Source: an uncultured Acetatifactor sp. (GTDB lineage Bacteria > Bacillota > Clostridia > Lachnospirales > Lachnospiraceae). From it: a stretch of DNA of 64,000 nt. Positions 47,661-57,657 of the stretch are shown here, one piece after another (the first letter of the stretch is position 1; the number at the start of each line of letters is the position of its first letter). Below the pieces are notes generated by a model, which was not told the origin of the DNA, searched no databases, and saw nothing but the letters and a program-made list of their open reading frames with translations. The stretch lies in contig CANREV010000009.1 in assembly GCA_947629645.1 (NCBI GenBank), forward strand, positions 1 to 64,000. Reading direction: 5' to 3'. Position numbers and translations under genes: made by a program.

Positions 47661-50075
47661 ATGGCAGTACCTTATAATCACCATGAGGTGGAATCCAAAT
47701 GGCAGGCTGTGTGGGATGAGGAAAAAGCTTTCAGGACTTCTGACGATCATTCCAAGCCCAAATATTACGCATTGGTAGAGTTTCCTTATCCTTCCGGACA
47801 GGGGCTCCACGTGGGACATCCCAGACCGTACACCGCGCTGGATATTGTGGCGAGAAAGAGGAGGATGCAGGGCTATAACGTGCTCTATCCCATGGGCTGG
47901 GACGCATTCGGGCTCCCCACGGAAAATTACGCCATCAAAAACCACATCCATCCGAGGATCGTCACCGAAAACAATGTGAAGCGTTTCAAGGCGCAGCTTC
48001 ACGCGCTGGGGTATTCCTTCGACTGGGACAGGGAGATCAACACCACCGATCCCGATTATTACAAGTGGACCCAGTGGATCTTCTTGAAGCTGTTTAAAGC
48101 GGGACTGGCTTACAAGGCTGAGATGCCTATCAACTGGTGCACTTCCTGCAAGGTGGGGCTGGCTAACGAGGAAGTGGTCAACGGCGTCTGCGAGCGGTGC
48201 GGGTCGGAAGTGGTCAGAAAAGTGAAAAGCCAGTGGATGCTTAAGATCACGGAGTACGCGGATAAGCTGATACAGGGGCTGGACACGGTGGATTACATTG
48301 ACCGGGTCAAAGTCTCCCAGCGCAACTGGATCGGAAAATCCCAGGGCGCGGAAGTGGACTTTGCCCTTACCGGCAAGGACGAGAAGCTGCGCGTTTATAC
48401 CACCCGTCCCGATACTTTGTTCGGCGCCACATATATGGTGGTCTCCCCGGAGCATCCTCTGATCGATAAGTATAAAGAGGAAATCGAAAATTATGACGAG
48501 CTGATGCGGTATCGGGAGCAGGCGGCGAAAAAGTCTGATTTTGAACGCACCGAGCTTGCGAAAGACAAGACAGGCGTACAGATCCGCGGACTGACCGCCA
48601 CCAATCCCGTCAACCAAAAAGAGATCCCGATCTGGATCTCGGATTATGTGCTGATGACTTACGGTACCGGCGCTATCATGGCGGTGCCCGCCCATGACGA
48701 AAGAGACTGGGATTTCGCGAAGAAATTTGATCTGCCCATTGTGGAAGTGGTGGCGGGAAGCCCTGTCAGCGTGCAGGAGCAGGTATACACCGATGTGGCC
48801 ACAGGGACCTTGGTAAATTCCGACTTCTTAAACGGTCTTTCCGTTGCCGAGGCAAAGGAAAAGATCATCAGCTTTTTGGAGGAGAAGGGGATCGGGCAAA
48901 GAAAAACCAACTTTAAACTGCGCGACTGGGTCTTCTCCAGACAGCGTTACTGGGGAGAGCCTATTCCGATCGTAAAATGCGAAAAATGCGGTTATGTTCC
49001 TCTGGACGAGAGCGAACTGCCGCTCATGCTTCCCGAGGTAGAGTCCTATGAACCCACCGACAACGGAGAGTCCCCGCTGGCGGCCATGGACGAATGGGTG
49101 AACACCACCTGTCCCTGCTGTAAAGGCCCGGCAAAGAGGGAAACGGACACCATGCCGCAGTGGGCGGGCTCGTCCTGGTATTTTTTAAGGTATACGGATC
49201 CTGACAACAAGGAGGCTCTGGCCAGCAAAGAGGCGCTGGATTACTGGATGCCGGTAGACTGGTATAACGGGGGAATGGAACACACAACGCTGCACCTTCT
49301 TTACTCCAGATTCTGGCACAGGTTTTTGTACGATCAGGGTGTGGTGCCCTGTCCCGAGCCTTATCAGAAGCGGACCAGCCACGGCATGATCCTTGGCTCT
49401 AACGGGGAGAAAATGTCCAAGTCCAGAGGAAATGTGGTCAATCCGGACGATATCGTGAGAGAGTACGGCGCGGATACGCTTCGCACCTATGAAATGTTTA
49501 TCGGCGCGTTCGACTTAAGCGCGGCATGGAGCGAGGACGGCGTGAAAGGTTGCCGCAGATTTCTGGAGAGAGTGTGGAAGCTTCAGGATATTTTAGTGGA
49601 TGGGGACGGCTACAGCACGGATCTGGAGACCAGGATGCACCAGACCATCAGGAAAGTGTCCTCAGACTTTGAAAATCTCAAATACAATACCGCGATTGCA
49701 GCCATGATGGCCCTGATCAATGAATTCTACAGGAAAAACCAGGTTACAAGGGGAGAGTACAAAACATTTCTGACACTCTTAAATCCCGTGGCGCCCCACA
49801 TTACAGAGGAATTGTGGCAGACGGCCGGTTATGAGGGAAGGGTATATCAGACCGCATGGCCGGAGTATGACGAGGCGAAAACGGTGGAGAGCACCGTGGA
49901 AGTGGGCGTACAGGTGAACGGAAAAATGCGTGTGGCTATCACTGTCTCCAAGGATGAAGATAAGGATAAAGTGATCGCCATGGCAAAAGAAGCGCTGGGC
50001 GATAAGCTGTCCGGCACCGTAGTCAAGGAGATCTATGTGCCGGGAAGGCTTGTGAATCTGGTGGTGAAACCCTAA
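47661..50075 (+). CDS. leuS: leucyl-tRNA synthetase
   Basis: [68 protein letters not shown]. Confidence 0.97.
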   Translation: MAVPYNHHEVESKWQAVWDEEKAFRTSDDHSKPKYYALVEFPYPSGQGLHVGHPRPYTALDIVARKRRMQGYNVLYPMGWDAFGLPTENYAIKNHIHPRIVTENNVKRFKAQLHALGYSFDWDREINTTDPDYYKWTQWIFLKLFKAGLAYKAEMPINWCTSCKVGLANEEVVNGVCERCGSEVVRKVKSQWMLKITEYADKLIQGLDTVDYIDRVKVSQRNWIGKSQGAEVDFALTGKDEKLRVYTTRPDTLFGATYMVVSPEHPLIDKYKEEIENYDELMRYREQAAKKSDFERTELAKDKTGVQIRGLTATNPVNQKEIPIWISDYVLMTYGTGAIMAVPAHDERDWDFAKKFDLPIVEVVAGSPVSVQEQVYTDVATGTLVNSDFLNGLSVAEAKEKIISFLEEKGIGQRKTNFKLRDWVFSRQRYWGEPIPIVKCEKCGYVPLDESELPLMLPEVESYEPTDNGESPLAAMDEWVNTTCPCCKGPAKRETDTMPQWAGSSWYFLRYTDPDNKEALASKEALDYWMPVDWYNGGMEHTTLHLLYSRFWHRFLYDQGVVPCPEPYQKRTSHGMILGSNGEKMSKSRGNVVNPDDIVREYGADTLRTYEMFIGAFDLSAAWSEDGVKGCRRFLERVWKLQDILVDGDGYSTDLETRMHQTIRKVSSDFENLKYNTAIAAMMALINEFYRKNQVTRGEYKTFLTLLNPVAPHITEELWQTAGYEGRVYQTAWPEYDEAKTVESTVEVGVQVNGKMRVAITVSKDEDKDKVIAMAKEALGDKLSGTVVKEIYVPGRLVNLVVKP

Positions 50076-50141
50076 AGAGCCGCGCGGCGCTGCGCGCAGC
50101 ATTATGCCGGGGAGGCACATGGTTTTAACCAAAAGGGGCGG

Positions 50142-50429
50142 TCATTGACCGCCCTTGATGTTTTTCTCCAATATACGGTTGATCTGCTCTAATTCTTCTT
50201 CTGTGCTGTATTTTTGTACGGCTTTGATGGCCGCCTGTATTTCGCCGGGCGTGAAAGTAAGATTTTCTTTCTTGGCCTGCTGCAGCATGGGCATCAAAAG
50301 CAGCAGCATCTCCTTCTGGCTCTTGCCCTGTGTCCGGGTAAAAATCCTTGTCAGAAAATCCAGCTTTTTGGGAGAGATATTTTTGACCAGTTCATCAGAC
50401 ATCCATTTGGGCCTATCCTGTTCTTCCAT
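50142..50429 (-). CDS. hypothetical protein
   Basis: MEEQDRPKWMSDELVKNISPKKLDFLTRIFTRTQGKSQKEMLLLLMP...; short, overlaps the next minus gene. Confidence 0.65.
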   Translation of the reverse strand: MEEQDRPKWMSDELVKNISPKKLDFLTRIFTRTQGKSQKEMLLLLMPMLQQAKKENLTFTPGEIQAAIKAVQKYSTEEELEQINRILEKNIKGGQ

Positions 50430-50868
50430 CGGAATCCTCCTTTCCCGAAATATTGTTTCCCAGCAGTTCCATGATGGAAGTAAGGTCCATGTTTTCCGGA
50501 TCCATTCCATCGGGGAACATTTCCTGTACGGTCTGCATCATTTCCATCATCTCCTGCATCCTGCTTAAATTCTGCATCATGTTTTTCATGCTTTCCACCG
50601 TTTCGCGCTCCCCGGGACTGCAGAAAGGAAGCAATTCATCCCAGAGTTTGGAGGCGCCGTCAGGCTGTAAGGGAAAAAAGGGCATGGCATGGGGATGATT
50701 TTTTAAAAAGGAGAGCGTGTAGTTAAGCTCCATCACCTTGATGCAGACAGCGAGGGCTCCCTGCTGCTGCGGTTTTAAATAGGGAAGGAGCACTTTCATC
50801 ATCTGAATGTGGTTCGTAGTAAAGAGGGAATCAAATGCTTCGATGCTTCCCGCGTCTCTCTCTTCCAT
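50413..50868 (-). CDS. hypothetical protein, Met-rich helical C-terminal half
   Basis: MEERDAGSIEAFDSLFTTNHIQMMKVLLPYLKPQQQGALAVCIKVMELNYTL... Confidence 0.65.
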   Translation of the reverse strand: MEERDAGSIEAFDSLFTTNHIQMMKVLLPYLKPQQQGALAVCIKVMELNYTLSFLKNHPHAMPFFPLQPDGASKLWDELLPFCSPGERETVESMKNMMQNLSRMQEMMEMMQTVQEMFPDGMDPENMDLTSIMELLGNNISGKEDSDGRTG

Positions 50869-50962
50869 GCGCAGTCCGATCCTTTCCGGCCCTGGGGAAA
50901 GCCGTATATTGTTATCCTATGTAAAAGCGGGCGCAGTTATGATTGACCTGTCTGCACGGGAA

Positions 50963-50986
50963 AAAGGGCTCCAAACGGAGCCCTTT
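50963..50986 (-). terminator. terminator downstream of the minus-strand Cys/Gly/Asn-rich gene
   Basis: AAAGGGCTCC-aaac-GGAGCCCTTT. Confidence 0.8.
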
Positions 50987-51043
50987 CGTTTCCTGTATGG
51001 ATCAGTTGCGCGGCAGACGCCGCTTTCCATATCCGCAAAAAGA

Positions 51044-51310
51044 TCAGTTACATCCGCATCCGTTTCCGCAGAAACAGGAAACCAGAAGAATAACGATCAG
51101 CCAGGTGCAGGAACTGTTATTGTTGCCAAACAGGCTGATGCCGTTCGCCCCGTTGTTACATCCGCACCCGCTGCCATTGTTAAAGAGGGATAACAGCAGG
51201 ATGATCCAGAGCAGGCTGCATCCGTTGCCGCCCAAAAAATTGGCATTCTGTGTGTTTCCGCAACCGCAGGAATCATTGCATCCGCAGTTTGTAGCAGTTA
51301 AATCGCTCAT
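51044..51310 (-). CDS. small Cys/Gly/Asn-rich protein with two hydrophobic segments
   Basis: MSDLTATNCGCNDSCGCGNTQNANFLGGNGCSLLWIILLLSLFNNGSGCGCNNGANGISLFGNNNSSCTWLIVILLVSCFCGNGCGCN; GGAGGTTA RBS on minus strand; own terminator. Confidence 0.75.
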   Translation of the reverse strand: MSDLTATNCGCNDSCGCGNTQNANFLGGNGCSLLWIILLLSLFNNGSGCGCNNGANGISLFGNNNSSCTWLIVILLVSCFCGNGCGCN

Positions 51311-51524
51311 GTGATTAACCTCCAAGGATTTATTTATGGTTTATACTATGAACGATGCATGTCAATGTTTCCGAAAGCGCCGGATACTTTTCTGTTGTTC
51401 AGGATGAACTGTTTTGTTACATTTCAAAAAGTAAATAAAAAGACTTGCATAAATTTCGACATATAGTAAAATAGAATTGTATATTGCGGTAAGTATGATA
51501 TGCATGTATAGTGGAATAGAGAAA

Positions 51525-52778
51525 ATGGCACAGACACAAAAAGTTTTTGTAGTGGAAGGCAGACAATTCCGCACCCAGAGAGATTATGCCCGCGCAGAAC
51601 GGGACAAAGAACTCATAGAAAAAATCCGCAGGGAGACGGATATGCAGGACAAGGCTGAGCTGGAGAAGCTGAAGGCCGACCTGAAAAAAGGGAAATATGA
51701 GTTTCTTACGCTTCTGGGGCAGGACTTTCAGGATGAAGTGGATGAGCTGATTCATAATGCCGTTGCATCAAACGGAAAGAGGAGCTCGAAAAGCGGAAAG
51801 ACAGCTAAAACTTCTGCGAAAAAAACGAAAAATCACGAAAACAGAAACTCCGGGGACGCAGGGACCGTTCGGGGGAAAGCGGATGCAGGGCACGGCGGCC
51901 CGGACGGGACGAAGGAAAAGCCCGGGAAGGATGATCCGGCGCAGGACGCGGCGGTGATGGAGGAGCTTAAGAGGCGTGAAAAGCGCAGGCGGCTTACCAT
52001 AGCGCTGTGCAGTTTGATCGCGGTATGCAGCCTGGGATATTTTGTCATTTACTCTTATTTTGATTACAGGACGAACAGCGCTTACGATGAGTTAAGCAAT
52101 TTAAAAGATCAGGGAGCAAAAAGTCAGACGGCTGTTCAGAATTCCGCGGCGCAGCCTCAGTTTACGCTGGATGAGGAGACGGCGGAGACGAAGGAAGTGC
52201 TGGAGGAATACAAATCTTTATTAAATAAGAATCAAAAGCTAATCGGATGGATTAAAATTGCCGATACAAATATAGATTACCCCGTAATGCAGACATCTGA
52301 CAACGAATATTATCTTGACCATAATATCAGTCAGGAATATGATAAAAACGGGTCTGTTTTTATGGATAAGGACTGCGATGTGTTAAAACCCAGCACCAAT
52401 TTTATCCTGTACGGGCACCACATGAAAAGCGGACAGATGTTCGGAGACCTGGACGAATACAGTCGTGAATCCTATTACGAGAAGCATCCTTATATTCAGT
52501 TCGACACGATATACGAGAAGGGGACTTATCAGGTCATGTATGTGTTCCGCTCCCATGTATACAGCGAGGGAGAGATCGCATTCAAATATTACCAGTTCAT
52601 TGATGTCAACTCTGAACAGGAATTTGATTCTTATATGCAGGAAATGGCGCAAATGTCCTATTATGATACGGGCGTGACCGCCGAATACGGAGACCAGTTG
52701 TTGACGCTGTCCACCTGTGATTATCAGGAGAAGGATGGCAGATTTGTAGTAGTGGCAAAGAAAATTGCAGAGGAGTAA
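51525..52778 (+). CDS. class B sortase with long cytoplasmic N-terminal region
   Basis: IGWIKIADTNIDYPVMQTSDNEYYLDHNISQEYDKNGSVFMD, NFILYGHHMKSGQMFGDL, LLTLSTCDYQEKDGRFVVVAKKI (catalytic TLSTC). Confidence 0.93.
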   Translation: MAQTQKVFVVEGRQFRTQRDYARAERDKELIEKIRRETDMQDKAELEKLKADLKKGKYEFLTLLGQDFQDEVDELIHNAVASNGKRSSKSGKTAKTSAKKTKNHENRNSGDAGTVRGKADAGHGGPDGTKEKPGKDDPAQDAAVMEELKRREKRRRLTIALCSLIAVCSLGYFVIYSYFDYRTNSAYDELSNLKDQGAKSQTAVQNSAAQPQFTLDEETAETKEVLEEYKSLLNKNQKLIGWIKIADTNIDYPVMQTSDNEYYLDHNISQEYDKNGSVFMDKDCDVLKPSTNFILYGHHMKSGQMFGDLDEYSRESYYEKHPYIQFDTIYEKGTYQVMYVFRSHVYSEGEIAFKYYQFIDVNSEQEFDSYMQEMAQMSYYDTGVTAEYGDQLLTLSTCDYQEKDGRFVVVAKKIAEE

Positions 52779-52783
52779 AAAAG

Positions 52784-55700
52784 ATGGCAAAGTCTGTTAA
52801 AAAGAAAAACAGAAGGTTGAAAAGATCGATCAGGAAGACGTTTGGCGCGTTGTTCCTCGCATCGGCGCTGGTGGTGGCGGCGATCCCCACGGAGGGGCTG
52901 CAGGCGGAGGATCTGGGTTCGGTGCAAAGTTACACGCAAGATCCGAGGATTACGATACCGGATGATAAGATCTTTATAGAAGACGGCGGGTACATCCCGA
53001 AAGTGGAGCAGAACGCAAAGATTTATACCACCAGCGATGGCATGTTCCAGTTCGCCTATGTGGATTCCAAGACGGGCCTGTCCACCGGCAGCCAGATGGT
53101 GGCGGTCATTTTAGGATACAGCAATACCGGCGCCCTGGAGGGAGGCAGCCTGGTAATTCCCGACACTGTGGAAGCTTATCTGAAGTATTCCTATGAGGGG
53201 ACGGATACCGGTTACGCAGCCGTCAATCAGGCGGGAGAGCACCTCTATTACATGAGATATGTGGACAAAGTGGTGGACGGCGAGATCCAGTATGAGAAAG
53301 CATTGCCCGGAGAAAGTCAGGACGAGGCAGGATATAAACTGGATGAGAACAAAAACAGGATTCCGGTGAAAGAAGAAGCATATTATCCCTGCCTTGCCGC
53401 GGAACACGCCACCTGGTCCGGCGATTCCGATTTTTACACCAGAACAGGTACGGGACCTGAAGATTACGCGTATGTCCGGACCACAACGGACAGGATAGCC
53501 GCGGCGAAAGTCTGCTATATAGGAAACCAGTATCTGGTTGCCGGAGATGATGCGGGCACCTGGAAGATCGCGGATGGCGGCGGAGTGATCACGAGCGATG
53601 AGAGCGGCAGGAGTCACGGCGTGTTTCACGGAGCGGGCAATATCGGCAGCCTGACGGTCGGGCCAAACATGATGGGAATCGGGAACTGGGCTTTTTCCAA
53701 CTGTACCGCCATGAGCAGTATCACGCTGGCTAACGGTCTGCAGTGCCTGGGCAATCACGCGTTTGAGGACTGCGTCAACCTGAATACCGCAAATATCGAT
53801 CCTCTTGCGATTTTGACAGAGATAGGTTCTTATTGTTTTTATAACTGCCAGTCCCTGATGTCTTTCGATATGCCTATCAGCGTTTCCAAAATCGGCGATC
53901 AGGCTTTTTCCGGCTGTACCGCTCTGACAGACATGAATCTGATCAACCCCAGGGCGCTGGATGAAAGTGGAAATCAGAAGATAGGTGTATTGTCGGAACT
54001 GGGAAACGGGGTGTTTAAGAATTGCTCCAGTTTAAGGAATATTACGTTCCCCTCAACGTTTAACAACAACGGAAGGAATGTGGATGTCAGCGAGTTTGAG
54101 GGCTGCACTTCCCTGCAATATATCAAGACGGACGGAAATAATAATTTTACGCTGATAGATACTGAGAATAGGGGTTTTTCGTTTGAGAATTTTAAGGCAA
54201 CGGTTCCATCCACCTTTTATCTGGAAGGCCCTCAGGACAGGGCGCTGCATCACACAGCTACAGAACAGCATATCGCGTTTCGGTTTTTCGATGACCTGTC
54301 GGAGAAGTATGTATATGAACTGGTAGTGGAAGAGACGGACGGAGGAACGGTCAAGTACTGGGTGGATGATGACAACCAGCTGGTAAAATGTGAGATGAAC
54401 CCCGAGACTATGACTACCGTTACTTTGCCGGAGACGATCGGCCCCAAGCATATCAGTACCATCGGGACCGCTTTCCAGCACAAGTGCTTTTTAAAGACGA
54501 TCACCATTCCCGCATCGGTTTCCGCTATTGCCAACGATGCCTTTAAAGGGTGCCATAATCTTTCGGATGTGATCTTTACGCAGGCGGAAAATATCACTTC
54601 CATTGGGGCGGGAGCATTCAGCACACAGGAGACGGATAAGATACACAATAGCGCGTGTGACAAAAAACAGGATCTGGAATCGGAGCTTCGTTTTACCGGA
54701 ACGATTTCCACGGGAAGCGGCGTCACAAGACCTTTTGATTACGCCATGAATCCGTCCGAATATATCAATGCGGGGTCCCAGTACCGCACATATATTACTT
54801 ATTACAGCGGCTGGCCCACCAACCTTGCCGTGCGGTACAATGATTATACCGGTTTGAACGAATTGATCGATTACCCTACTTTAGAGGAACTGAAAGAGGG
54901 CACCAAGTATGTAAAGAGAGATTACGGCTCAAATAAAGGCTACGCCTACATGACGGACGAATACATCAGCGCTGCCGCGGGGGCGGTGAGCAAGTATACT
55001 TCGGGCGGCAGCCTGACGGATTACGAGAAACAGATCATCAACGCCGCGCTGGCGATCCATTTGCCGGAGGGAATCGAGTCCATTGCCTATGTGGATCCGG
55101 TGACAGGAACCCTTGCGAAGGAAGTGGATGCCGTCAGTGATGGCAATGCCGGTACCAGTGTTGTGGGATTGTTTAGTTACAAAGAGAGTCAGGGAGACAA
55201 CGATGAGGTTATAAACAGCGGCCACCTGAGCAAGACTTTGACGGCGGACAGTCTCCAGATGGTAGGAAAATCAGCGTTCAAGGACTGCAGTACTTTTAAT
55301 ACAGTGGAGTTAAACGGACCTTTGAGAGCCATCGGCAGTTATGCTTTTGAGGGCTGTGAGAATCTTTCCGGCGTGAGCCTTTCAGAGTCAATCGGCCAGA
55401 TGGGACTTCGGCCTTTTACGGGCTGTACCGGTCTTTCCAATGTGAACTTTAACGGCAGCGAGCGTTTTACCTGTGAAGATTCCCTGATCTTTGAGTATGC
55501 CGATGGGGGAAAGAAACTGGTGGAATATCTCGGCGGCAAGAAAATTCCCGGCATTGAGGCGGATGATCTGGTCGGCGTGACCGAGATTTATCCCGAAGCC
55601 TTTATGGGTACGGGCGTTACGGCAGCGGATTTAAGCCAGTCTTCCATCAAGAGCGTGCCGGAGAGCGCCTTCAGGGAGACGGCGAAGCTGTATTCCGTGA

Positions 55701-57637
55701 CGCTGCCCAATACCTGCGGCAGTATCAGCGCCGATGCCTTTACAGACAGTAATATCACCCAGTTACAGATTCCCGGAAGCGTTACGTTTATCCATAATGA
55801 TGCGTTTAGAAATCTAAAAGACGGCGAATACACCGGTATGACAAATTTAGGACAGCTTTATTTCGTCTGTCCCGAAGGCAGCGCGGCGGAAATTTACGCA
55901 AATCAAAACGGTATTGAGCACAAAACGCTCGTGGAGCCCGTGTATCATAAAGTGATGTTTTACGACTGGGACGGCACGCTTCTGGAGACGCAGGATCAGG
56001 TGGAGGACGGCAAGGCCGCGGTGATCTCCGAGGAACCTTCCAGAGAGGGATACATTTTTACCGGCTGGCTCCCCCCTGTGGACTGTGTGACGGAAGATAT
56101 GTCGCCTATAGCCCAGTATGCGTTGATCGATACGACCATCACTATCACTTTCTGGGATTGGTCGGATCCGGAGACAAAGGAATTTGACACCATGCTCAGA
56201 ACGGACGAGATTCCTGCAGGCGGCAGCGTGGCGGCGCCCCAGGATCCTTACCATGAGGGGTATGTCTTTACAGGCTGGCTGAATGGGAATGCGGACGAGG
56301 CAAAGCCTGGTTATCTGGGACCTTTTGATAAGGATACGGATCTGTACGCGAGATATGAGACCATCGATTCTTCGGACAGACAGCATCTGGTGCGGTTTAT
56401 CGACTGGGATGAAACGGTACTTTCTGTCCAGCGTGTAGTCAATGGCGAGGACGCCATCATACCCAGAGATCCCGGTGAGCGCGAGGGATGGACTTTTACA
56501 GGCTGGAGGCCTATGCCTACCAATGTAACGAAAGATTTGGATGTCTATGCCCAGTATACGCCGAAGGATTCCGGCGGCGGCACGGGAGATGGTTCCGGCA
56601 GCGGCACGGGCGATGGTTCCGGCAGCGGTACGGGAGATGGATCCGGCAGCGGTACGGGAGATGGTTCCGGCGGCGGCACGGGCGATGGTTCAGGCGGTTC
56701 GGGAGATGGTTCAGGCGGTTCGGGAGATGGTTCCGGAGGGGGAACAACTTCCCAGATGTATACCCTGACGGTGCAGAACGGCAGCGGTTCCGGAAGTTAT
56801 GTGGCAGGATCCCAGCCTATCATTATCGCCAATGATCCCAGTTCCACGCAGCAGTTCAGTCACTGGACGATCGATCCGGAAAACACAACGATCGCCAGCA
56901 AGGTCCTTTCCGCAACGGTGATCACCATGCCGGAGAACAATGTCACCGTGACGGCGCACTACACCGCAAGAACGGGAAGCTGGACGGGAAGCGGTAATTC
57001 CTCCAGTGTCAATTCTGTCAGGCCGAATAATGGGGCCCGCAGGGTAGGAGGCACTACGGTTGTCATCGACAAAAACGGTCTGTCCAATACGGGCGTTGTT
57101 TCCGCTACCGTAAACGGATCTTCGGATAATTTTGTGATCAAGATCACGGAGTCTTCGGAGGCAACGGAAGCGGCTGTGAATGCGCTGATGGCAGAGTATG
57201 GCAGCCTGGATAATATAAAGTATTTCCCTATGGATATTTCCCTGTATGATTCTACAGGCACCAATAAAATCACGGATACCACAGGTTTGTCGGTGAGCAT
57301 TACGCTGCCGCTGCCTGATTCCATGATCACTTATGCAGGCAATAACAAGGTGGCGGGCGTGGTGAACGGTAAGCTGGATAAGCTGACGCCGAAGTTTACC
57401 ACGATTTCGGGAGTATCCTGTATGACTTTCACGGCGGAGCATTTTTCGCCTTATGTGATTTATGTGGATACGGCGCACCTTTCCGCCGGAACGAGTTCGG
57501 ACGCCACCCCTAAAACGGGAGATGGCATCCATCCCAAGTGGTTTTTGTCCATCGGTCTGGCGTGTCTGTCCTTTGTGATGTTTATGCAGAAGGACAGGAA
57601 GAAACCTCAGAAAGTCAAAGTGAAGGCGAAACCTTAA
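52784..57637 (+). CDS. large BspA-like LRR_5 surface protein with InlB/Flg_new-type repeats and C-terminal PKTGD sorting signal
   Basis: Repeated LRR_5 units (e.g. IGNWAFSNCTAMSSITLANGLQCLGNHAFEDCVNLN); GYIFTGW/GYVFTGW/GWTFTGW repeats; GTGDGSGS linker; C-term TPKTGDGIHPKWFLSIGLACLSFVMFMQKDRKK. Confidence 0.92.
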   Translation: MAKSVKKKNRRLKRSIRKTFGALFLASALVVAAIPTEGLQAEDLGSVQSYTQDPRITIPDDKIFIEDGGYIPKVEQNAKIYTTSDGMFQFAYVDSKTGLSTGSQMVAVILGYSNTGALEGGSLVIPDTVEAYLKYSYEGTDTGYAAVNQAGEHLYYMRYVDKVVDGEIQYEKALPGESQDEAGYKLDENKNRIPVKEEAYYPCLAAEHATWSGDSDFYTRTGTGPEDYAYVRTTTDRIAAAKVCYIGNQYLVAGDDAGTWKIADGGGVITSDESGRSHGVFHGAGNIGSLTVGPNMMGIGNWAFSNCTAMSSITLANGLQCLGNHAFEDCVNLNTANIDPLAILTEIGSYCFYNCQSLMSFDMPISVSKIGDQAFSGCTALTDMNLINPRALDESGNQKIGVLSELGNGVFKNCSSLRNITFPSTFNNNGRNVDVSEFEGCTSLQYIKTDGNNNFTLIDTENRGFSFENFKATVPSTFYLEGPQDRALHHTATEQHIAFRFFDDLSEKYVYELVVEETDGGTVKYWVDDDNQLVKCEMNPETMTTVTLPETIGPKHISTIGTAFQHKCFLKTITIPASVSAIANDAFKGCHNLSDVIFTQAENITSIGAGAFSTQETDKIHNSACDKKQDLESELRFTGTISTGSGVTRPFDYAMNPSEYINAGSQYRTYITYYSGWPTNLAVRYNDYTGLNELIDYPTLEELKEGTKYVKRDYGSNKGYAYMTDEYISAAAGAVSKYTSGGSLTDYEKQIINAALAIHLPEGIESIAYVDPVTGTLAKEVDAVSDGNAGTSVVGLFSYKESQGDNDEVINSGHLSKTLTADSLQMVGKSAFKDCSTFNTVELNGPLRAIGSYAFEGCENLSGVSLSESIGQMGLRPFTGCTGLSNVNFNGSERFTCEDSLIFEYADGGKKLVEYLGGKKIPGIEADDLVGVTEIYPEAFMGTGVTAADLSQSSIKSVPESAFRETAKLYSVTLPNTCGSISADAFTDSNITQLQIPGSVTFIHNDAFRNLKDGEYTGMTNLGQLYFVCPEGSAAEIYANQNGIEHKTLVEPVYHKVMFYDWDGTLLETQDQVEDGKAAVISEEPSREGYIFTGWLPPVDCVTEDMSPIAQYALIDTTITITFWDWSDPETKEFDTMLRTDEIPAGGSVAAPQDPYHEGYVFTGWLNGNADEAKPGYLGPFDKDTDLYARYETIDSSDRQHLVRFIDWDETVLSVQRVVNGEDAIIPRDPGEREGWTFTGWRPMPTNVTKDLDVYAQYTPKDSGGGTGDGSGSGTGDGSGSGTGDGSGSGTGDGSGGGTGDGSGGSGDGSGGSGDGSGGGTTSQMYTLTVQNGSGSGSYVAGSQPIIIANDPSSTQQFSHWTIDPENTTIASKVLSATVITMPENNVTVTAHYTARTGSWTGSGNSSSVNSVRPNNGARRVGGTTVVIDKNGLSNTGVVSATVNGSSDNFVIKITESSEATEAAVNALMAEYGSLDNIKYFPMDISLYDSTGTNKITDTTGLSVSITLPLPDSMITYAGNNKVAGVVNGKLDKLTPKFTTISGVSCMTFTAEHFSPYVIYVDTAHLSAGTSSDATPKTGDGIHPKWFLSIGLACLSFVMFMQKDRKKPQKVKVKAKP
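56571..56741. repeat. coding minisatellite: 24-bp (GTGDGSGS) then 18-bp (GSGDGS) units
   Basis: GGCACGGGAGATGGTTCCGGCAGC-type units followed by TCGGGAGATGGTTCAGGCGGT-type units. Confidence 0.93.
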
Positions 57638-57657
57638 AAGCAGAAAAGGGAAAATGT

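Noticed and set aside
47583-48695. 370-aa minus-strand ORF opposite leuS
   Set aside because: Antisense shadow of conserved leuS codons.
56488-56835. Alternative-frame ORFs (RRHGRWFRQRHGRWFRQ..., and antisense PNRLNHLPNRLNHR...) over the GTGDGS repeat
   Set aside because: Created by reading the minisatellite in other frames; the sense frame is continuous with the LRR protein.
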